A stretch of 64,000 nucleotides of DNA from Nostoc sp. UHCC 0870 (GCF_022063185.1 NZ_CP091913.1:5123141-5187140), one strand, 5' to 3'; counted from the stretch's first letter, positions 52,821 through 62,049 are shown. Made by a program: numbers and translations. Notes: generated from the letters alone by a model not told the origin.

Positions 52821-55697
52821 ATGAGAGAACTTTGGGGTGCTTTAACTATTTTAATTGTCTGTCCGTTCTTGGGTGCGTTACCTGTAATCGCTTGGATTAC
52901 TTACGCACTGAAGGGGAGACGACTAGGACAAATTGGGACGAAAAATATCAGTGTCTCCGCCGCTTTTTATCATGGTGGGACAATAGTAGGGGTTTTGGCA
53001 GTTTTGTCAGAAGCCCTTAAAGGTATGGGTGCTATTTTTCTCGCCCGTGCTTTTTTCCCAGAGGGATCAGTTTGGGAACTCCTGGCGTTAATTACCTTGG
53101 TATTTGGTAGATACTCGATGGGGCGAGGCGCAGGGACAACTAATGTTGTTTGGGGGTTGCTGGTACATGATCCGCTATTATCAATATTTATCGGGTTACT
53201 AGCGATTATTAGCTTTACCCTGTTGCAGTCAAGAATTTTGGTGAAGTATGGAGTTTTAGTTGTGTTTCCGTTATTTATGGTAATTCTCCATGCCGAAGAT
53301 TTACCGAAAATTCTGGCGGCTGTGGCCTTGGCTGGGTTATTAGGATGGATTTACAAAAAAATCCCCGATGATTTGAACCTACCATCCCAAGAGGGAGATG
53401 CTCAATCTCAGGCAGTCTTTGAATATTTGCGCGGCGATCGCGTTATTCTTTCTTTAGATGATCAGTTAGATACTGCCCTAGTCGGACAAAAAGCCTCTAC
53501 CCTATCGCAAATTAAACGTTGGGGTTACTCAGTCCCGAAAGGTTGGGTACTCGTTCCCGGTGATGATCCCGAAAAATTATTAAATTTCCTCCAACCTTCC
53601 GATTTATCGCCCTTGGTGGTGCGTTCCTCCGCCATTGGGGAAGATTCAGAACAAGCTTCGGCGGCTGGACAATATCAAACATTGCTGCAAGTTACCAGTA
53701 AAGAGCAATTACAGCAAGCCATTGCCATTGTTAGGGATTCTTATAATTATCCAGCTGCGGTACAGTATCGGCGCGATCGCGGTTTACCAGACTCAGCGAT
53801 GGCGGTACTGATTCAACAGCAAGTCCAAAGCGCATATTCGGGAGTCGCTTTTAGTCGTGATCCCATCACCCAGCAAGGCGATGCAGTCGTGATTGAAGCC
53901 TTACCCGGTAGCCCCACACAAGTAGTCTCAGGGAAAGTCACACCAGAACAATATCGGGCGTTTGTGGTGGAAGCAGACAATCTTTCATCTGTGCAGTTGG
54001 AGGGTACAGGACGAGTTCCCCAAGCTATTATCAAGCAAGTAGCATACCTAGCCCGCCGCATTGAAAAACGTTACCTTGGTGTACCCCAAGATATTGAATG
54101 GAGTTACGACGGTCAAAGCCTGTGGTTACTCCAAGCTAGACCTATCACTACCCTACTCCCCATCTGGACGCGCAAAATCGCGGCTGAAGTAATTCCTGGG
54201 GTAGTTCATCCCCTCACTTGGTCGATTAATCGTCCTTTAACTTGCGGAGTTTGGGGAGATATTTTTAGTTTAGTATTAGGCGATCGCGCTACGGGATTAG
54301 ATTTTACAGAAACTGCAACTCTGCACTACTCTAGAGCCTATTTTAATGCCTCCCTCCTAGGAGAGATTTTCTTGAGGATGGGATTACCGCCAGAAAGTCT
54401 AGAGTTTTTAACTAGGGGCGCAAAAATGACTAAACCGCCCTTGCAGTCTACCTTTAAGAATCTGCCAGGGTTAATGAAATTACTCCAGCAAGAACTAAAT
54501 TTAGAAAAAGATTTTAAGCGGGACTATCAAAAGGTATTTATTCCCGGTTTGTCAAGATTAGCTAATGAAAACACAGAAGAATTAGAACCGGCGGAACTAT
54601 TAGAAAGAATAGATTTTAACCTAGAATTAATCCGTATTGGTACTTACTACAGCATTTTAGCCCCCTTAAGTGCTGCCATCAGACAGGGGATTTTTCGGGT
54701 GAAAGATGAGCAAATTGATAACAGCATCACCCCAGAAGTAGCCGCCATGCGTTCCCTGAGAACCTTAGCCGCCGATGCTAAACAAATATTATCGGAATGT
54801 GAACCGGAGCAAGTATTTGAGCAGTTGACGCAAACCCCAGAGGGAGAAAAGATTCTCTATGAATTAGATGAACTACTGGAGGACTACGGCTATTTAAGTG
54901 ATGTGGGTACTAATATCGCCGTTCCTACTTGGAAGGAAGAACCCCAACCCATCAGACAGTTATTTGTGCAGTTGATTCAGTTGAGTGAACCCGAAAAAGC
55001 GGCTTTAGAACCAAGTAAACGTAAACGCGGCATAGTCCAGAAGCGGATAGATATTAAAGGCAGAGTTACAGAGGTTTATTCGCGGTTATTGGCAGTATTA
55101 CGCTGGAAATTCTTAGCTTTAGAGCAGATTTGGTTACAGTCTGGCTGGTTAAAACAACCAGGGGATATCTTCTTTTTGGAACTGGAGGAAGTGCGCCTGT
55201 TAGTCGCGGATGCTAACACCGAATTAGTACAACACTTAAACCAAATAATCGAATTTAGGCGATCGCAATTTTACCAAGATAGCCAAATTGAGCAAATCCC
55301 CCTCGTCGTCTACGGTGATATACCTCCCCATCCTACAACCGCCGTCGGTGTTTACTCTGACCAAATCTTACAAGGCATTCCCGCCAGTCACGGACAAGCT
55401 GAAGGGCGAATTAAGGTGGTGCGGAATTTACAAAACCTACCAGAGATAGACAAAGATACAATCTTAGTCGTACCTTATACAGATTCCGGTTGGGCCCCTT
55501 TATTAGTCAGGGCTGGAGGCTTAATTGCCGAAGCTGGTGGTAGACTTTCTCACGGTGCGATCATTGCCCGTGAGTACGGGATTCCCGCAGTTATGGATGT
55601 CAAAGGTGCTACATGGATTTTACAAGATGACCAACGGGTCAGAATTGATGGATCTAGGGGTATTGTGGAATTATCAAACGATTTAAGACCACAATGA
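52821..55697 (+). CDS. PlsY-like and PEP-synthase-like fusion protein
   Basis: The 958-residue product begins with a PlsY-type glycerol-3-phosphate acyltransferase membrane domain (about 1-190): GTKNISVSA, YSMGRGAGTTN and LHAEDLPKIL correspond loosely to its three motifs. A pyruvate phosphate dikinase N-terminal ATP-grasp domain follows (about 205-450, RSSAIGEDSEQASAAGQYQT). The C-terminus has a phosphohistidine swivel domain with GGRLSHGAIIARE (His911). The pyruvate-binding barrel of true PEP synthase is missing. A cupin gene overlaps its stop codon. Confidence 0.85.
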   Translation: MRELWGALTILIVCPFLGALPVIAWITYALKGRRLGQIGTKNISVSAAFYHGGTIVGVLAVLSEALKGMGAIFLARAFFPEGSVWELLALITLVFGRYSMGRGAGTTNVVWGLLVHDPLLSIFIGLLAIISFTLLQSRILVKYGVLVVFPLFMVILHAEDLPKILAAVALAGLLGWIYKKIPDDLNLPSQEGDAQSQAVFEYLRGDRVILSLDDQLDTALVGQKASTLSQIKRWGYSVPKGWVLVPGDDPEKLLNFLQPSDLSPLVVRSSAIGEDSEQASAAGQYQTLLQVTSKEQLQQAIAIVRDSYNYPAAVQYRRDRGLPDSAMAVLIQQQVQSAYSGVAFSRDPITQQGDAVVIEALPGSPTQVVSGKVTPEQYRAFVVEADNLSSVQLEGTGRVPQAIIKQVAYLARRIEKRYLGVPQDIEWSYDGQSLWLLQARPITTLLPIWTRKIAAEVIPGVVHPLTWSINRPLTCGVWGDIFSLVLGDRATGLDFTETATLHYSRAYFNASLLGEIFLRMGLPPESLEFLTRGAKMTKPPLQSTFKNLPGLMKLLQQELNLEKDFKRDYQKVFIPGLSRLANENTEELEPAELLERIDFNLELIRIGTYYSILAPLSAAIRQGIFRVKDEQIDNSITPEVAAMRSLRTLAADAKQILSECEPEQVFEQLTQTPEGEKILYELDELLEDYGYLSDVGTNIAVPTWKEEPQPIRQLFVQLIQLSEPEKAALEPSKRKRGIVQKRIDIKGRVTEVYSRLLAVLRWKFLALEQIWLQSGWLKQPGDIFFLELEEVRLLVADANTELVQHLNQIIEFRRSQFYQDSQIEQIPLVVYGDIPPHPTTAVGVYSDQILQGIPASHGQAEGRIKVVRNLQNLPEIDKDTILVVPYTDSGWAPLLVRAGGLIAEAGGRLSHGAIIAREYGIPAVMDVKGATWILQDDQRVRIDGSRGIVELSNDLRPQ

Positions 55698-56044
55698 TCA
55701 CCACATCTCTGAACGATTTACCAGAAGAATCGGTTTCCCATAATCCTGAAATTAAAAAAAAGGTCATGCTGAGGTTTGGTGATTTACCCCACCTCACCAA
55801 CTTTTCTCAAGCCCGTTTTGCACCCGGACAAACCTCCCCAGCCCACGCCCACCAAGATATGTGTGAGGTATTCTTTGTAGAAGCCGGTGCAGGGATAATT
55901 AGCATTAATGGCGAAGAATATCCCTTGCTACCTGGAAACTGTATAGCCATCGAACTGGGAGAAGTTCACGAAATTGTGAATAATGGTACGACTGAATTAG
56001 TGTTGACTTACTTCGGCTTAAGAGTGGAAGCGGGAGAGAGGTGA
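55694..56044 (+). CDS. Small cupin-domain protein
   Basis: The 116-residue product is a single beta-barrel cupin with metal-binding residues in HAHQDMCEVFFVE and GEVHEIVNNG. Its ATG overlaps the stop of the fusion gene (ATGA), implying translational coupling and a shared function. The substrate is unknown. Its stop codon lies inside a GTGACAG heptamer array. Confidence 0.85.
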   Translation: MITTSLNDLPEESVSHNPEIKKKVMLRFGDLPHLTNFSQARFAPGQTSPAHAHQDMCEVFFVEAGAGIISINGEEYPLLPGNCIAIELGEVHEIVNNGTTELVLTYFGLRVEAGER

Positions 56045-56078
56045 CAGGTGACAGGTGATAGGTGACAGGTGACAGGGG
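56041..56078. repeat. GTGACAG heptamer array
   Basis: Five units of GTGACAG (one with T) follow the cupin stop codon without spacing and overlap its last bases. Confidence 0.85.
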
Positions 56079-56117
56079 AAGAAAGGAAGAAAAAACCCAA
56101 TCACTAATGACTGTTGA

Positions 56118-56999
56118 CTACTGAGTGTTGACAAAATAATCTACCTTTCCTAACCAAGAAACTCCAGGAACTTGATATGGCTGAAAATGCAGACTATCTA
56201 AGCCGCCAAATTTAACTAGGTGAGATAAAAAATGTAAAGAACCAGTCAGCAAATCAGTAGCATTTGGTAGATTATCGTTTTCTGATGCTAAGTTTGGCTG
56301 TAACTTGACTAGATTTTTCACCGATTTATAGACATTAGATGCCGCACTAGACAACTTAATATATGTAGAGACAGTACGGCGAATTTCAGCTTCTACAGTG
56401 TCGGGATTCTGGAGTGTATTACCTAAAATATTTCCTCCAAGACGTTTGGTGAGAAATGTTTTGATATGTGCGGCATAGTCAGTAGTGTCATATTGCACAA
56501 TTGTTTGGGAAATGATAGCTTTGCGATCGCAATTTAACTTATTCCCAATGACATAAGCTGCAATATTTGCCGTGTAATCAGTATCACTTGCTAGTCTTTT
56601 GAGTGCTTCATCAAGGGTAATTTTAGCAGTGCGTTCAGATTGGGAGCGATAAAACACAATAGCCGAACCAATATCCCCCGCCCATGAAGTATGGTCGCCT
56701 GTCCAACTCGTTAAATCAGACTTACGTATTCCCTGTTGATTGATTTGGTCCGACAGGGAAGCGATGAAGTGAGCAAAATCAGTCTGCTTACCGCTTAACA
56801 CTAATTCCTGATTGAGTTTTCCTTGGAATTCTCCCTGAATATATTTTTGGTTATATCCTGTCGCTAGAGTCCATAGCTTAGTTGTGTATTGTGGTTTGGT
56901 ATACCCACGTAGCTTATTCGCTATTTCATAAGCACATTGACCAAAACTTTCAGATTCGATCTTCTCAATAAATCTTAATACTTCTTTTAAGTCAGCCAT
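56118..56999 (-). CDS. Conserved unknown protein
   Basis: The 293-residue product has no signal peptide or membrane span that I can defend. Notable phrases are LTSWTGDHTSWAGDIGSAIV near residue 97 and ASDTDYTANIAAYVIGNKL near residue 134, suggesting a mostly helical fold. I do not recognise the family. Frame, coding pattern and start (MADLKEVLRF) look genuine. Confidence 0.75.
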   Translation of the reverse strand: MADLKEVLRFIEKIESESFGQCAYEIANKLRGYTKPQYTTKLWTLATGYNQKYIQGEFQGKLNQELVLSGKQTDFAHFIASLSDQINQQGIRKSDLTSWTGDHTSWAGDIGSAIVFYRSQSERTAKITLDEALKRLASDTDYTANIAAYVIGNKLNCDRKAIISQTIVQYDTTDYAAHIKTFLTKRLGGNILGNTLQNPDTVEAEIRRTVSTYIKLSSAASNVYKSVKNLVKLQPNLASENDNLPNATDLLTGSLHFLSHLVKFGGLDSLHFQPYQVPGVSWLGKVDYFVNTQ

Positions 57000-57224
57000 A
57001 AATTTAGCCAGTTGATTTAGTGTAATGAGTGAATTTTATTAATTAATCTACCCAATGTCAGAAGAAATTTACGAATTGGTGTTTAGTTTTACCAAATACT
57101 TGTTTTTTTTGTTGATAATACGTAACTCTTAACTCAGATAAATTTGATCTAGTATTAGCGAAATATAAATATTAAAATATTGATTCCTTAATACAGCACC
57201 GCGAAAATAAAGCTACCATCTAAA

Positions 57225-57342
57225 ATGAGTAAAAAGCTGACAACATCAAAAAGTGTTATTTCTTTTTACTGTTGTTGTTTGCATTATTGTAATAGTCCTG
57301 ATTTTCAGTAACAACCCATCACTGAAGTACCGGACGGATTGA
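57225..57342 (+). pseudogene. Possible frameshifted small membrane protein
   Basis: ATG 57225 begins MSKKLTTSK, then a five-A run at 57248-57252 is followed in the next frame by VLFLFTVVVCIIVIVLIF, a membrane span, ending NNPSLKYRTD with TGA at 57340. Removing one base at the A-run would join both parts into a 38-residue membrane protein. The GTG at 57253 could also start the second part. The remaining gap 57000-57224 shows nothing. Confidence 0.35.
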
Positions 57343-57363
57343 TCAGTGAGTTAGACAGGTAAA

Positions 57364-57642
57364 ATGATGGAAGTAAGAGAAATTAAGAAACCCTACAAAC
57401 CAAGAAACCAAGACAACGAAATCAGGAATTTTCAACACGTTAAAATACTGGACTGCAATGAACCAGTTCATCGCATCATTTTTGAGTGTTGGCACTGTAA
57501 ACAAGGTTTATTAAGTGAGGTGGAAGGAATATCATCACAAACTCTAGATGTTCCTTGTCCTAGTTGTGGTAGAACTGCAATCAAGTTGATGGCAAATCAA
57601 GTCATTTCCACAACTCCAATTCCCTCACCTTGGCAATCTTGA
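57364..57642 (+). CDS. Small zinc-ribbon-like protein, unknown function
   Basis: The 92-residue product carries two CxxC knuckles, ECWHCKQG and PCPSCGR, likely binding one zinc. The front is basic and hydrophilic (EIKKPYKPRNQDNEI). It begins right after a short gap that holds the small membrane-protein candidate. Role unknown; nucleic-acid or protein binding is possible. Confidence 0.75.
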   Translation: MMEVREIKKPYKPRNQDNEIRNFQHVKILDCNEPVHRIIFECWHCKQGLLSEVEGISSQTLDVPCPSCGRTAIKLMANQVISTTPIPSPWQS

Positions 57643-57676
57643 CTTGCTGAGAGCCTATTTATAAAGTAAATATTAA

Positions 57677-57784
57677 GTAGGGTGTGTTACGGCAGTGTGA
57701 TGATTTGAGTATGAGCGACAGTATAAATTGCCGTAACGCACCATAATCACACGGTGCGTTACGCGTTGCTTTAACGCACCCTAC
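57677..57784. mobile_element. Palindromic repeat with GTAGGGTGTGTTACGGC ends
   Basis: The left end GTAGGGTGTGTTACGGCA is matched by TGCCGTAACGCACC inside and AACGCACCCTAC at the right end. It is 108 bases long and belongs with the copies at 26791 and 46851. It lies in the gap 57643-58017. Confidence 0.7.
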
Positions 57785-57883
57785 AATTTAAGCTTTACTT
57801 TATAAAGTATCTCTGAGACTTTCTTTTGGGATATTTTAGAAACAAAAGGATGCAGGAAACAAGGGCGATATCGCTCAAAATAT

Positions 57884-57995
57884 GGGATTTCCTAGAAATA
57901 AATTATCCATCTTGTGAGGTGCGCCCGGAATCTGGGAAGGGTGGGGACACCCATCCCACCAGAAAATTTGGGATATTTTTGTATTTGGAAGTCCC
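57884..57995. mobile_element. MITE-like element, copy 2 (GGGATTTCC ends)
   Basis: The ends match those of the 22085 element: GGGATTTCCTAGAAATAAAT at the left and TATTTGGAAGTCCC at the right. It supplies the spurious upstream reading frame of the DUF6464 gene. Confidence 0.75.
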
Positions 57996-58017
57996 TAATC
58001 AAAGAGGTGGAGACAAG

Positions 58018-58320
58018 GTGTTCAAAACACTTTTGCTAATTACCATTGGTTTGTTTCCCTCCCTGTTTTCCCTATGGGTGATCCGTAAAACTCAGTGGCG
58101 GATACGTTTACGGTTGCAACAAGCGGCCATTAATGCTTCTAGAGCCAGGATACAGCAAAATCTCAGACCAGTGACAGGCGATCGCTATTACCTAGAGGGA
58201 GTAGGCTTTTTAATTGGTGACATCAGCTGCAAATTTAATGCTCGTTCCGGCTATCTCCGTTGTGCTATTAACCCCAACGGCCCCTGTGAAAGCTGCCGAT
58301 ATTATGAACCTAAAGACTAG
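58018..58320 (+). CDS. DUF6464 family small membrane protein
   Basis: The 100-residue product has one N-terminal span (KTLLLITIGLFPSLFSLWVI) and a cysteine-containing tail: YYLEGVGFLIGDISCKFNARS, then AINPNGPCESCRYYE. It matches a conserved cyanobacterial family that I recall as DUF6464. The GTG at 58018 is chosen because GGTGGAG precedes it; the longer frame from 57826 translates a mobile repeat. Confidence 0.75.
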   Translation: MFKTLLLITIGLFPSLFSLWVIRKTQWRIRLRLQQAAINASRARIQQNLRPVTGDRYYLEGVGFLIGDISCKFNARSGYLRCAINPNGPCESCRYYEPKD

Positions 58321-58461
58321 TTGAATAAAATTAAACTTATTATTTTTCTCATAAAAATAGAAAATTAGAGGTGAATGAGCCTCAAATACCAATAAAAAAT
58401 CAACAAAAATTTAAAATGAAATCAGATGAGATGAACAGTCCCCTTGAAAGACTAAAATGAG

Positions 58462-59439
58462 ATGAGTAATCCCCGTGTTTTGTGCCTCGGTGAAATTCTA
58501 TTCGATTGTTTAGCTGATCAGTTAGGGCTAAAGCTAGAAGAAGTGCAATCCTGGACTCCCTACCCTGGTGGTGCGCCAGCTAATGTAGCCTGTGCTTTAG
58601 TCAAGTTGGGAACTCCCACCGCATTTATTGGATGTGTTGGAGAAGATGAGCCAGGTAATGAACTAGTCAAGCTATTACAAGAAGTAGGTGTAGATACAAG
58701 GGGTGTACAGCGTCATTCTACTGCGCCAACGCGCCAAGTTTATGTGGTGCGGGATATGACAGGCGATCGCAATTTTGCAGGCTTTGGTAAATATGACACC
58801 TCAGAATTTGCCGATACTCGCTTACAAGCCAAACAATTGCCAGAGTCGCTGTTTCAAGATGCAGAGTTTCTAGTTTTAGGTACTTTAGAACTAGCTTACC
58901 CTGACAGCGAAAAGGCAATTAATCGCGCTCTAGAACTGGCAGAACAGTATGATTTAAAAATTGTGCTAGATGTCAACTGGCGGCCAGTCTTTTGGCAAGA
59001 TGAAAATATTGCACGGCAAAAAATTCAAGCTATATTCAAACGTGTCGATTTTCTCAAACTCTCCAAAGAAGAGGCGGAATGGTTATTTGACACCGCAGAT
59101 CCAGGTGCTATCACTTACCGCCTAGGTTCGATTGAAGGGGTACTGGTGACAGATGGTGAACATGGTTGTGCCTATTGCTTGGGTGAAAATGAAGGTAAGC
59201 TACCTGCTTTTGATGTTGCTGTCACTGATACCACTGGTGCAGGAGATAGCTTTTTAGCAGGATTCATCCACCAACTAAGTCAAAATGGCCTCCATAGCCT
59301 CAGTAATGCAGACACCGCTAAAAGCATGATTGCTTATGCTAGTGCTGTAGGTGCGTTGACTACCATTAAACCAGGTGCGATCGCTTCTCAACCCACCCCA
59401 GCTGAAGTCGAATCTTTTCTAGCTGACCATCAGGGATAG
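58462..59439 (+). CDS. PfkB-family sugar kinase (fructokinase-like)
   Basis: The 325-residue kinase starts RVLCLGEILFDCLAD and has substrate-site PYPGGAPANVACAL, and the anion-hole/base motif DTTGAGDSFLAGF with catalytic Asp. This resembles plant and cyanobacterial fructokinases. It phosphorylates a sugar, most likely fructose. It has no operon partner. The start ATG 58462 gives the normal family N-terminus. Confidence 0.92.
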   Translation: MSNPRVLCLGEILFDCLADQLGLKLEEVQSWTPYPGGAPANVACALVKLGTPTAFIGCVGEDEPGNELVKLLQEVGVDTRGVQRHSTAPTRQVYVVRDMTGDRNFAGFGKYDTSEFADTRLQAKQLPESLFQDAEFLVLGTLELAYPDSEKAINRALELAEQYDLKIVLDVNWRPVFWQDENIARQKIQAIFKRVDFLKLSKEEAEWLFDTADPGAITYRLGSIEGVLVTDGEHGCAYCLGENEGKLPAFDVAVTDTTGAGDSFLAGFIHQLSQNGLHSLSNADTAKSMIAYASAVGALTTIKPGAIASQPTPAEVESFLADHQG

Positions 59440-59499
59440 GGACTGGGAACTGGGGATTGGGGAGAAATATTTACTGCCCAATTCCCAATTCCCATGCCA

Positions 59500-60159
59500 T
59501 TATTCATCTATGCAATTAGGAATACCTACAACAGCACAGGGAAAATTAGAATGTAGCTGTTTAATAAGGGGATGGTAAACAGATTTACATCCCAAAAATA
59601 AGATATCAGCAGATTCATTTTCCACCACTGTTCTTAGTTCTGTGCTAACTCCACCAAAGCGCAAATGTGATTTAAAAGAACCTTGCCATTCTTCAGCTAA
59701 ACTTCTAGCTTGCCAAAGAATTCTATCGGCTTCATGGAGGGAATTTAGCGTCTTTTGTTGTAGATGTGATGCAATTCCCTGAAGTTTCGGTTGAGTTAAT
59801 ACAGATGTGCTAGATTTGGATAATTCACCAATAGGACATTCTAATTTTGGTAATTTATCGACCAGTTGCAATCTATTATTATTTTGACTATCATGACTTT
59901 CTTCTAATACATAAACAGCTTGCACTATGACTTCTTGATTAGTTGCTAACCGTGTTTGATATGCAATCCAAAAAGCTATATCTAGTGCAGTATGACTATT
60001 AGGAGAACCATCATAAGCAACAATTAAATTAACTGATTTAGCTAGTTGACATTGCTCATAAACAGCTTGTTTTGCTTCTGGCAATAATAGAATTTGTTCG
60101 ATTAAGTCATCTCGACCCATCGCGCTTTGTAAGCGTGCTAACATTGGCTTGATGTTCAC
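59500..60159 (-). CDS. Universal stress protein
   Basis: The 219-residue product has a UspA-like fold with LIVAYDGSPNSHTALDIAFWIA and an inserted linker (about 105-140), ending with ADILFLGCKSVYHPL and CAVVGIPN. The usual ATP-binding GxxGxG loop is poor, so nucleotide binding is unsure. The GTG start at 60159 follows AGGAG at eleven bases. Confidence 0.85.
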   Translation of the reverse strand: MNIKPMLARLQSAMGRDDLIEQILLLPEAKQAVYEQCQLAKSVNLIVAYDGSPNSHTALDIAFWIAYQTRLATNQEVIVQAVYVLEESHDSQNNNRLQLVDKLPKLECPIGELSKSSTSVLTQPKLQGIASHLQQKTLNSLHEADRILWQARSLAEEWQGSFKSHLRFGGVSTELRTVVENESADILFLGCKSVYHPLIKQLHSNFPCAVVGIPNCIDE

Positions 60160-60240
60160 AGTTTTGACTTCTCCTAAATTTAACTAAACAATGAATGAGA
60201 AGCAGGGTAGAAACGAATAGATAAAGCCTTATTCGCTAGG

Positions 60241-60376
60241 AATCTCCAAGAACAACTGGTATACAGCCAAAGTTTTGGAAGTTCCTTCCATTGCCGACGG
60301 AGTTAGCTGACGGGCTAAGACTGGAAGTTGAGCCATTCCACGAACTAGAAGTTGGTGGATTCAGGCAAAGTTCACG
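60241..60376 (-). ncRNA. Structured region downstream of the TnpB-like gene
   Basis: Paired segments are CTTCCA/TGGAAG (60285-60290, 60322-60327), an inner TTAGC/GCTAA (60303-60307, 60314-60318), TCCAC/GTGGA (60337-60341, 60355-60359) and a terminal imperfect stem GGAATCTCCAA/TTGGAAGTTCC (60239-60283). A tnpB omega-RNA or element end occupies this position in other systems. It may be a guide-RNA scaffold or only a repeat. Confidence 0.4.
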
Positions 60377-61888
60377 CTAACTTTTCGCGCTTTTCACTAT
60401 CTGGTTAACGCTTTTGCCCTTTAGATCGAACTGCTCTGAGGATAAATGAGATAGCCTACTTTCAGACGCGCTTACTTGTTCGCAGTTTGTTTGATATTGC
60501 TGCCATGCCGATCTTAAGATTAACTCCAACCCCGGATACTGATTCACAGCATCCCGCAATGACAACGTATCATCCTCATTAACATATCTACTCAGAAATG
60601 CACTGAAAATATCACGGTGCATAACAATTCCTGTCACATCTCTATGAACTCTTTGGGATAGCGATTTTTTGACACGGCTACCATCTAAATGAGTTTGAGA
60701 GAGTGCAGTTTTCTGGGTAGAAAAAGTTATGAATTGACCACCAGCATTTTCAGCTTTGCGTTTCAATTCAGATTGTACAAATCCAGGTGACTTGCTTAAA
60801 ATCGCCTTACCATATCGCTTCTGCCAACCTTTTATCGATACTTTCTCGGTTTTTATGATATTGCCATACCTTAAAATCTCATTGACTAATTTACGGTTTT
60901 GAGACTTGGCATAAGCACCCTTTAGTCTTTCTAATTCACGTTTTTTTTGAGCAATCTTTTTGTAGATATTAGACTTGTTCCACTTGCGACTACCTTTTTT
61001 TACTTTACCTTTTGTAACAACTATTTTACGTCCCTTCTTAGCTATAAAATCTGGCTCATAATTATCAGAATTAAAGCTACGTTGGAAACGTTGCATTTTT
61101 CTTTGTAGTCGCGTTATCTCCTTCTGGAAACTAGGAACTTTATCAGCAAAGGGTAGTAATCCAGCGTGATTATCCGCTACAAAAGCAATATTGGAGATAT
61201 TAACATCCAGTCCAACAACGCCATCAATAATATAGTTTTGTGGCTTTTGGTATGGAACTCCTTCATGAATTAACTGTACAAACCAGCGACGTTTACCATT
61301 AATCTCTTTCCACAAAAGGCGAACATACTTAACAGGTGAATATAACCCATGTTGTATTACTGGATTAGATTCATCGATAATAGGATTGAGTTTAATTTTT
61401 CCCCAGACTAATTGATTATCTTTCCAGCGTAAGCCTTGTTTATTGGACTTGCCTTCAACAGACCTGAATCGGTTAGGGGTTTTAAACCTGACTTTTTTAG
61501 CTAGTCCAAACAAAACTTTTTCGCTTGTTCTAAAAGCGCGAGTAGCTATTGTCTGTTGAGTATTCGAGTCTATTTTGTCAGCAATCCACTTTGATTTATT
61601 GCTCACATTAGTGGCATAAGCTTGCAATTCATAATCTGAATATCTATACAACTTTCTAGCTTCAGAGAACATGGTAGAACGTTGTTTCTTTTGTTCTCTA
61701 GACAGCTTTTTAGCTGCTTGGTAAAAATCAGATTTTTTTACTAACTCCATCCTAGTCATTGCTTCATTTAGGCAAGCATTATATAGCTGTCTACTTGCTT
61801 GAAAACGAGCTAGTAACTCTGATTCTTGCTTGCTATCAACCAATAAAGGAATTGTATTTACAAAAGATGGAGTTTTACTCTTAGCCAC
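60377..61888 (-). CDS. TnpB-like RuvC nuclease lacking the zinc ribbon
   Basis: The 503-residue product resembles IS605 TnpB and small Cas12-like proteins. The RuvC triad is present: Asp228 (GLDVN), Glu348 (KTEKVSIKG) and Asp426 (HRDIFSAFL). The four zinc-ribbon cysteines are all replaced (TALSQTH and VHRDVTG). A basic region (about 283-305) and a 75-residue C-terminal extension add length. No tnpA, CRISPR array or cas gene is nearby. It may be a domesticated or divergent TnpB. Confidence 0.85.
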   Translation of the reverse strand: MAKSKTPSFVNTIPLLVDSKQESELLARFQASRQLYNACLNEAMTRMELVKKSDFYQAAKKLSREQKKQRSTMFSEARKLYRYSDYELQAYATNVSNKSKWIADKIDSNTQQTIATRAFRTSEKVLFGLAKKVRFKTPNRFRSVEGKSNKQGLRWKDNQLVWGKIKLNPIIDESNPVIQHGLYSPVKYVRLLWKEINGKRRWFVQLIHEGVPYQKPQNYIIDGVVGLDVNISNIAFVADNHAGLLPFADKVPSFQKEITRLQRKMQRFQRSFNSDNYEPDFIAKKGRKIVVTKGKVKKGSRKWNKSNIYKKIAQKKRELERLKGAYAKSQNRKLVNEILRYGNIIKTEKVSIKGWQKRYGKAILSKSPGFVQSELKRKAENAGGQFITFSTQKTALSQTHLDGSRVKKSLSQRVHRDVTGIVMHRDIFSAFLSRYVNEDDTLSLRDAVNQYPGLELILRSAWQQYQTNCEQVSASESRLSHLSSEQFDLKGKSVNQIVKSAKS

Positions 61889-62049
61889 TATTTAATCACC
61901 TCCTTTATTGCTAACAATATTCTCCTACTTAGTCACACCCTGAAGTTGCTACTCTCTATAAGATACGCCCCATGATTTGGTTTCTCCGCTTCAAATCTAT
62001 TTTGACTGAATTTGAATTAGGCCACCCACTACAAAAATCATAGTCCACT

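Noticed and set aside
57826..58017. 64-codon N-terminal extension of the DUF6464 gene
   Set aside because: It is the translation of a mobile repeat; GTG 58018 has a ribosome site.
59440..62049. CRISPR array beside the TnpB-like gene
   Set aside because: No regularly spaced direct repeats are visible on either side of the gene.
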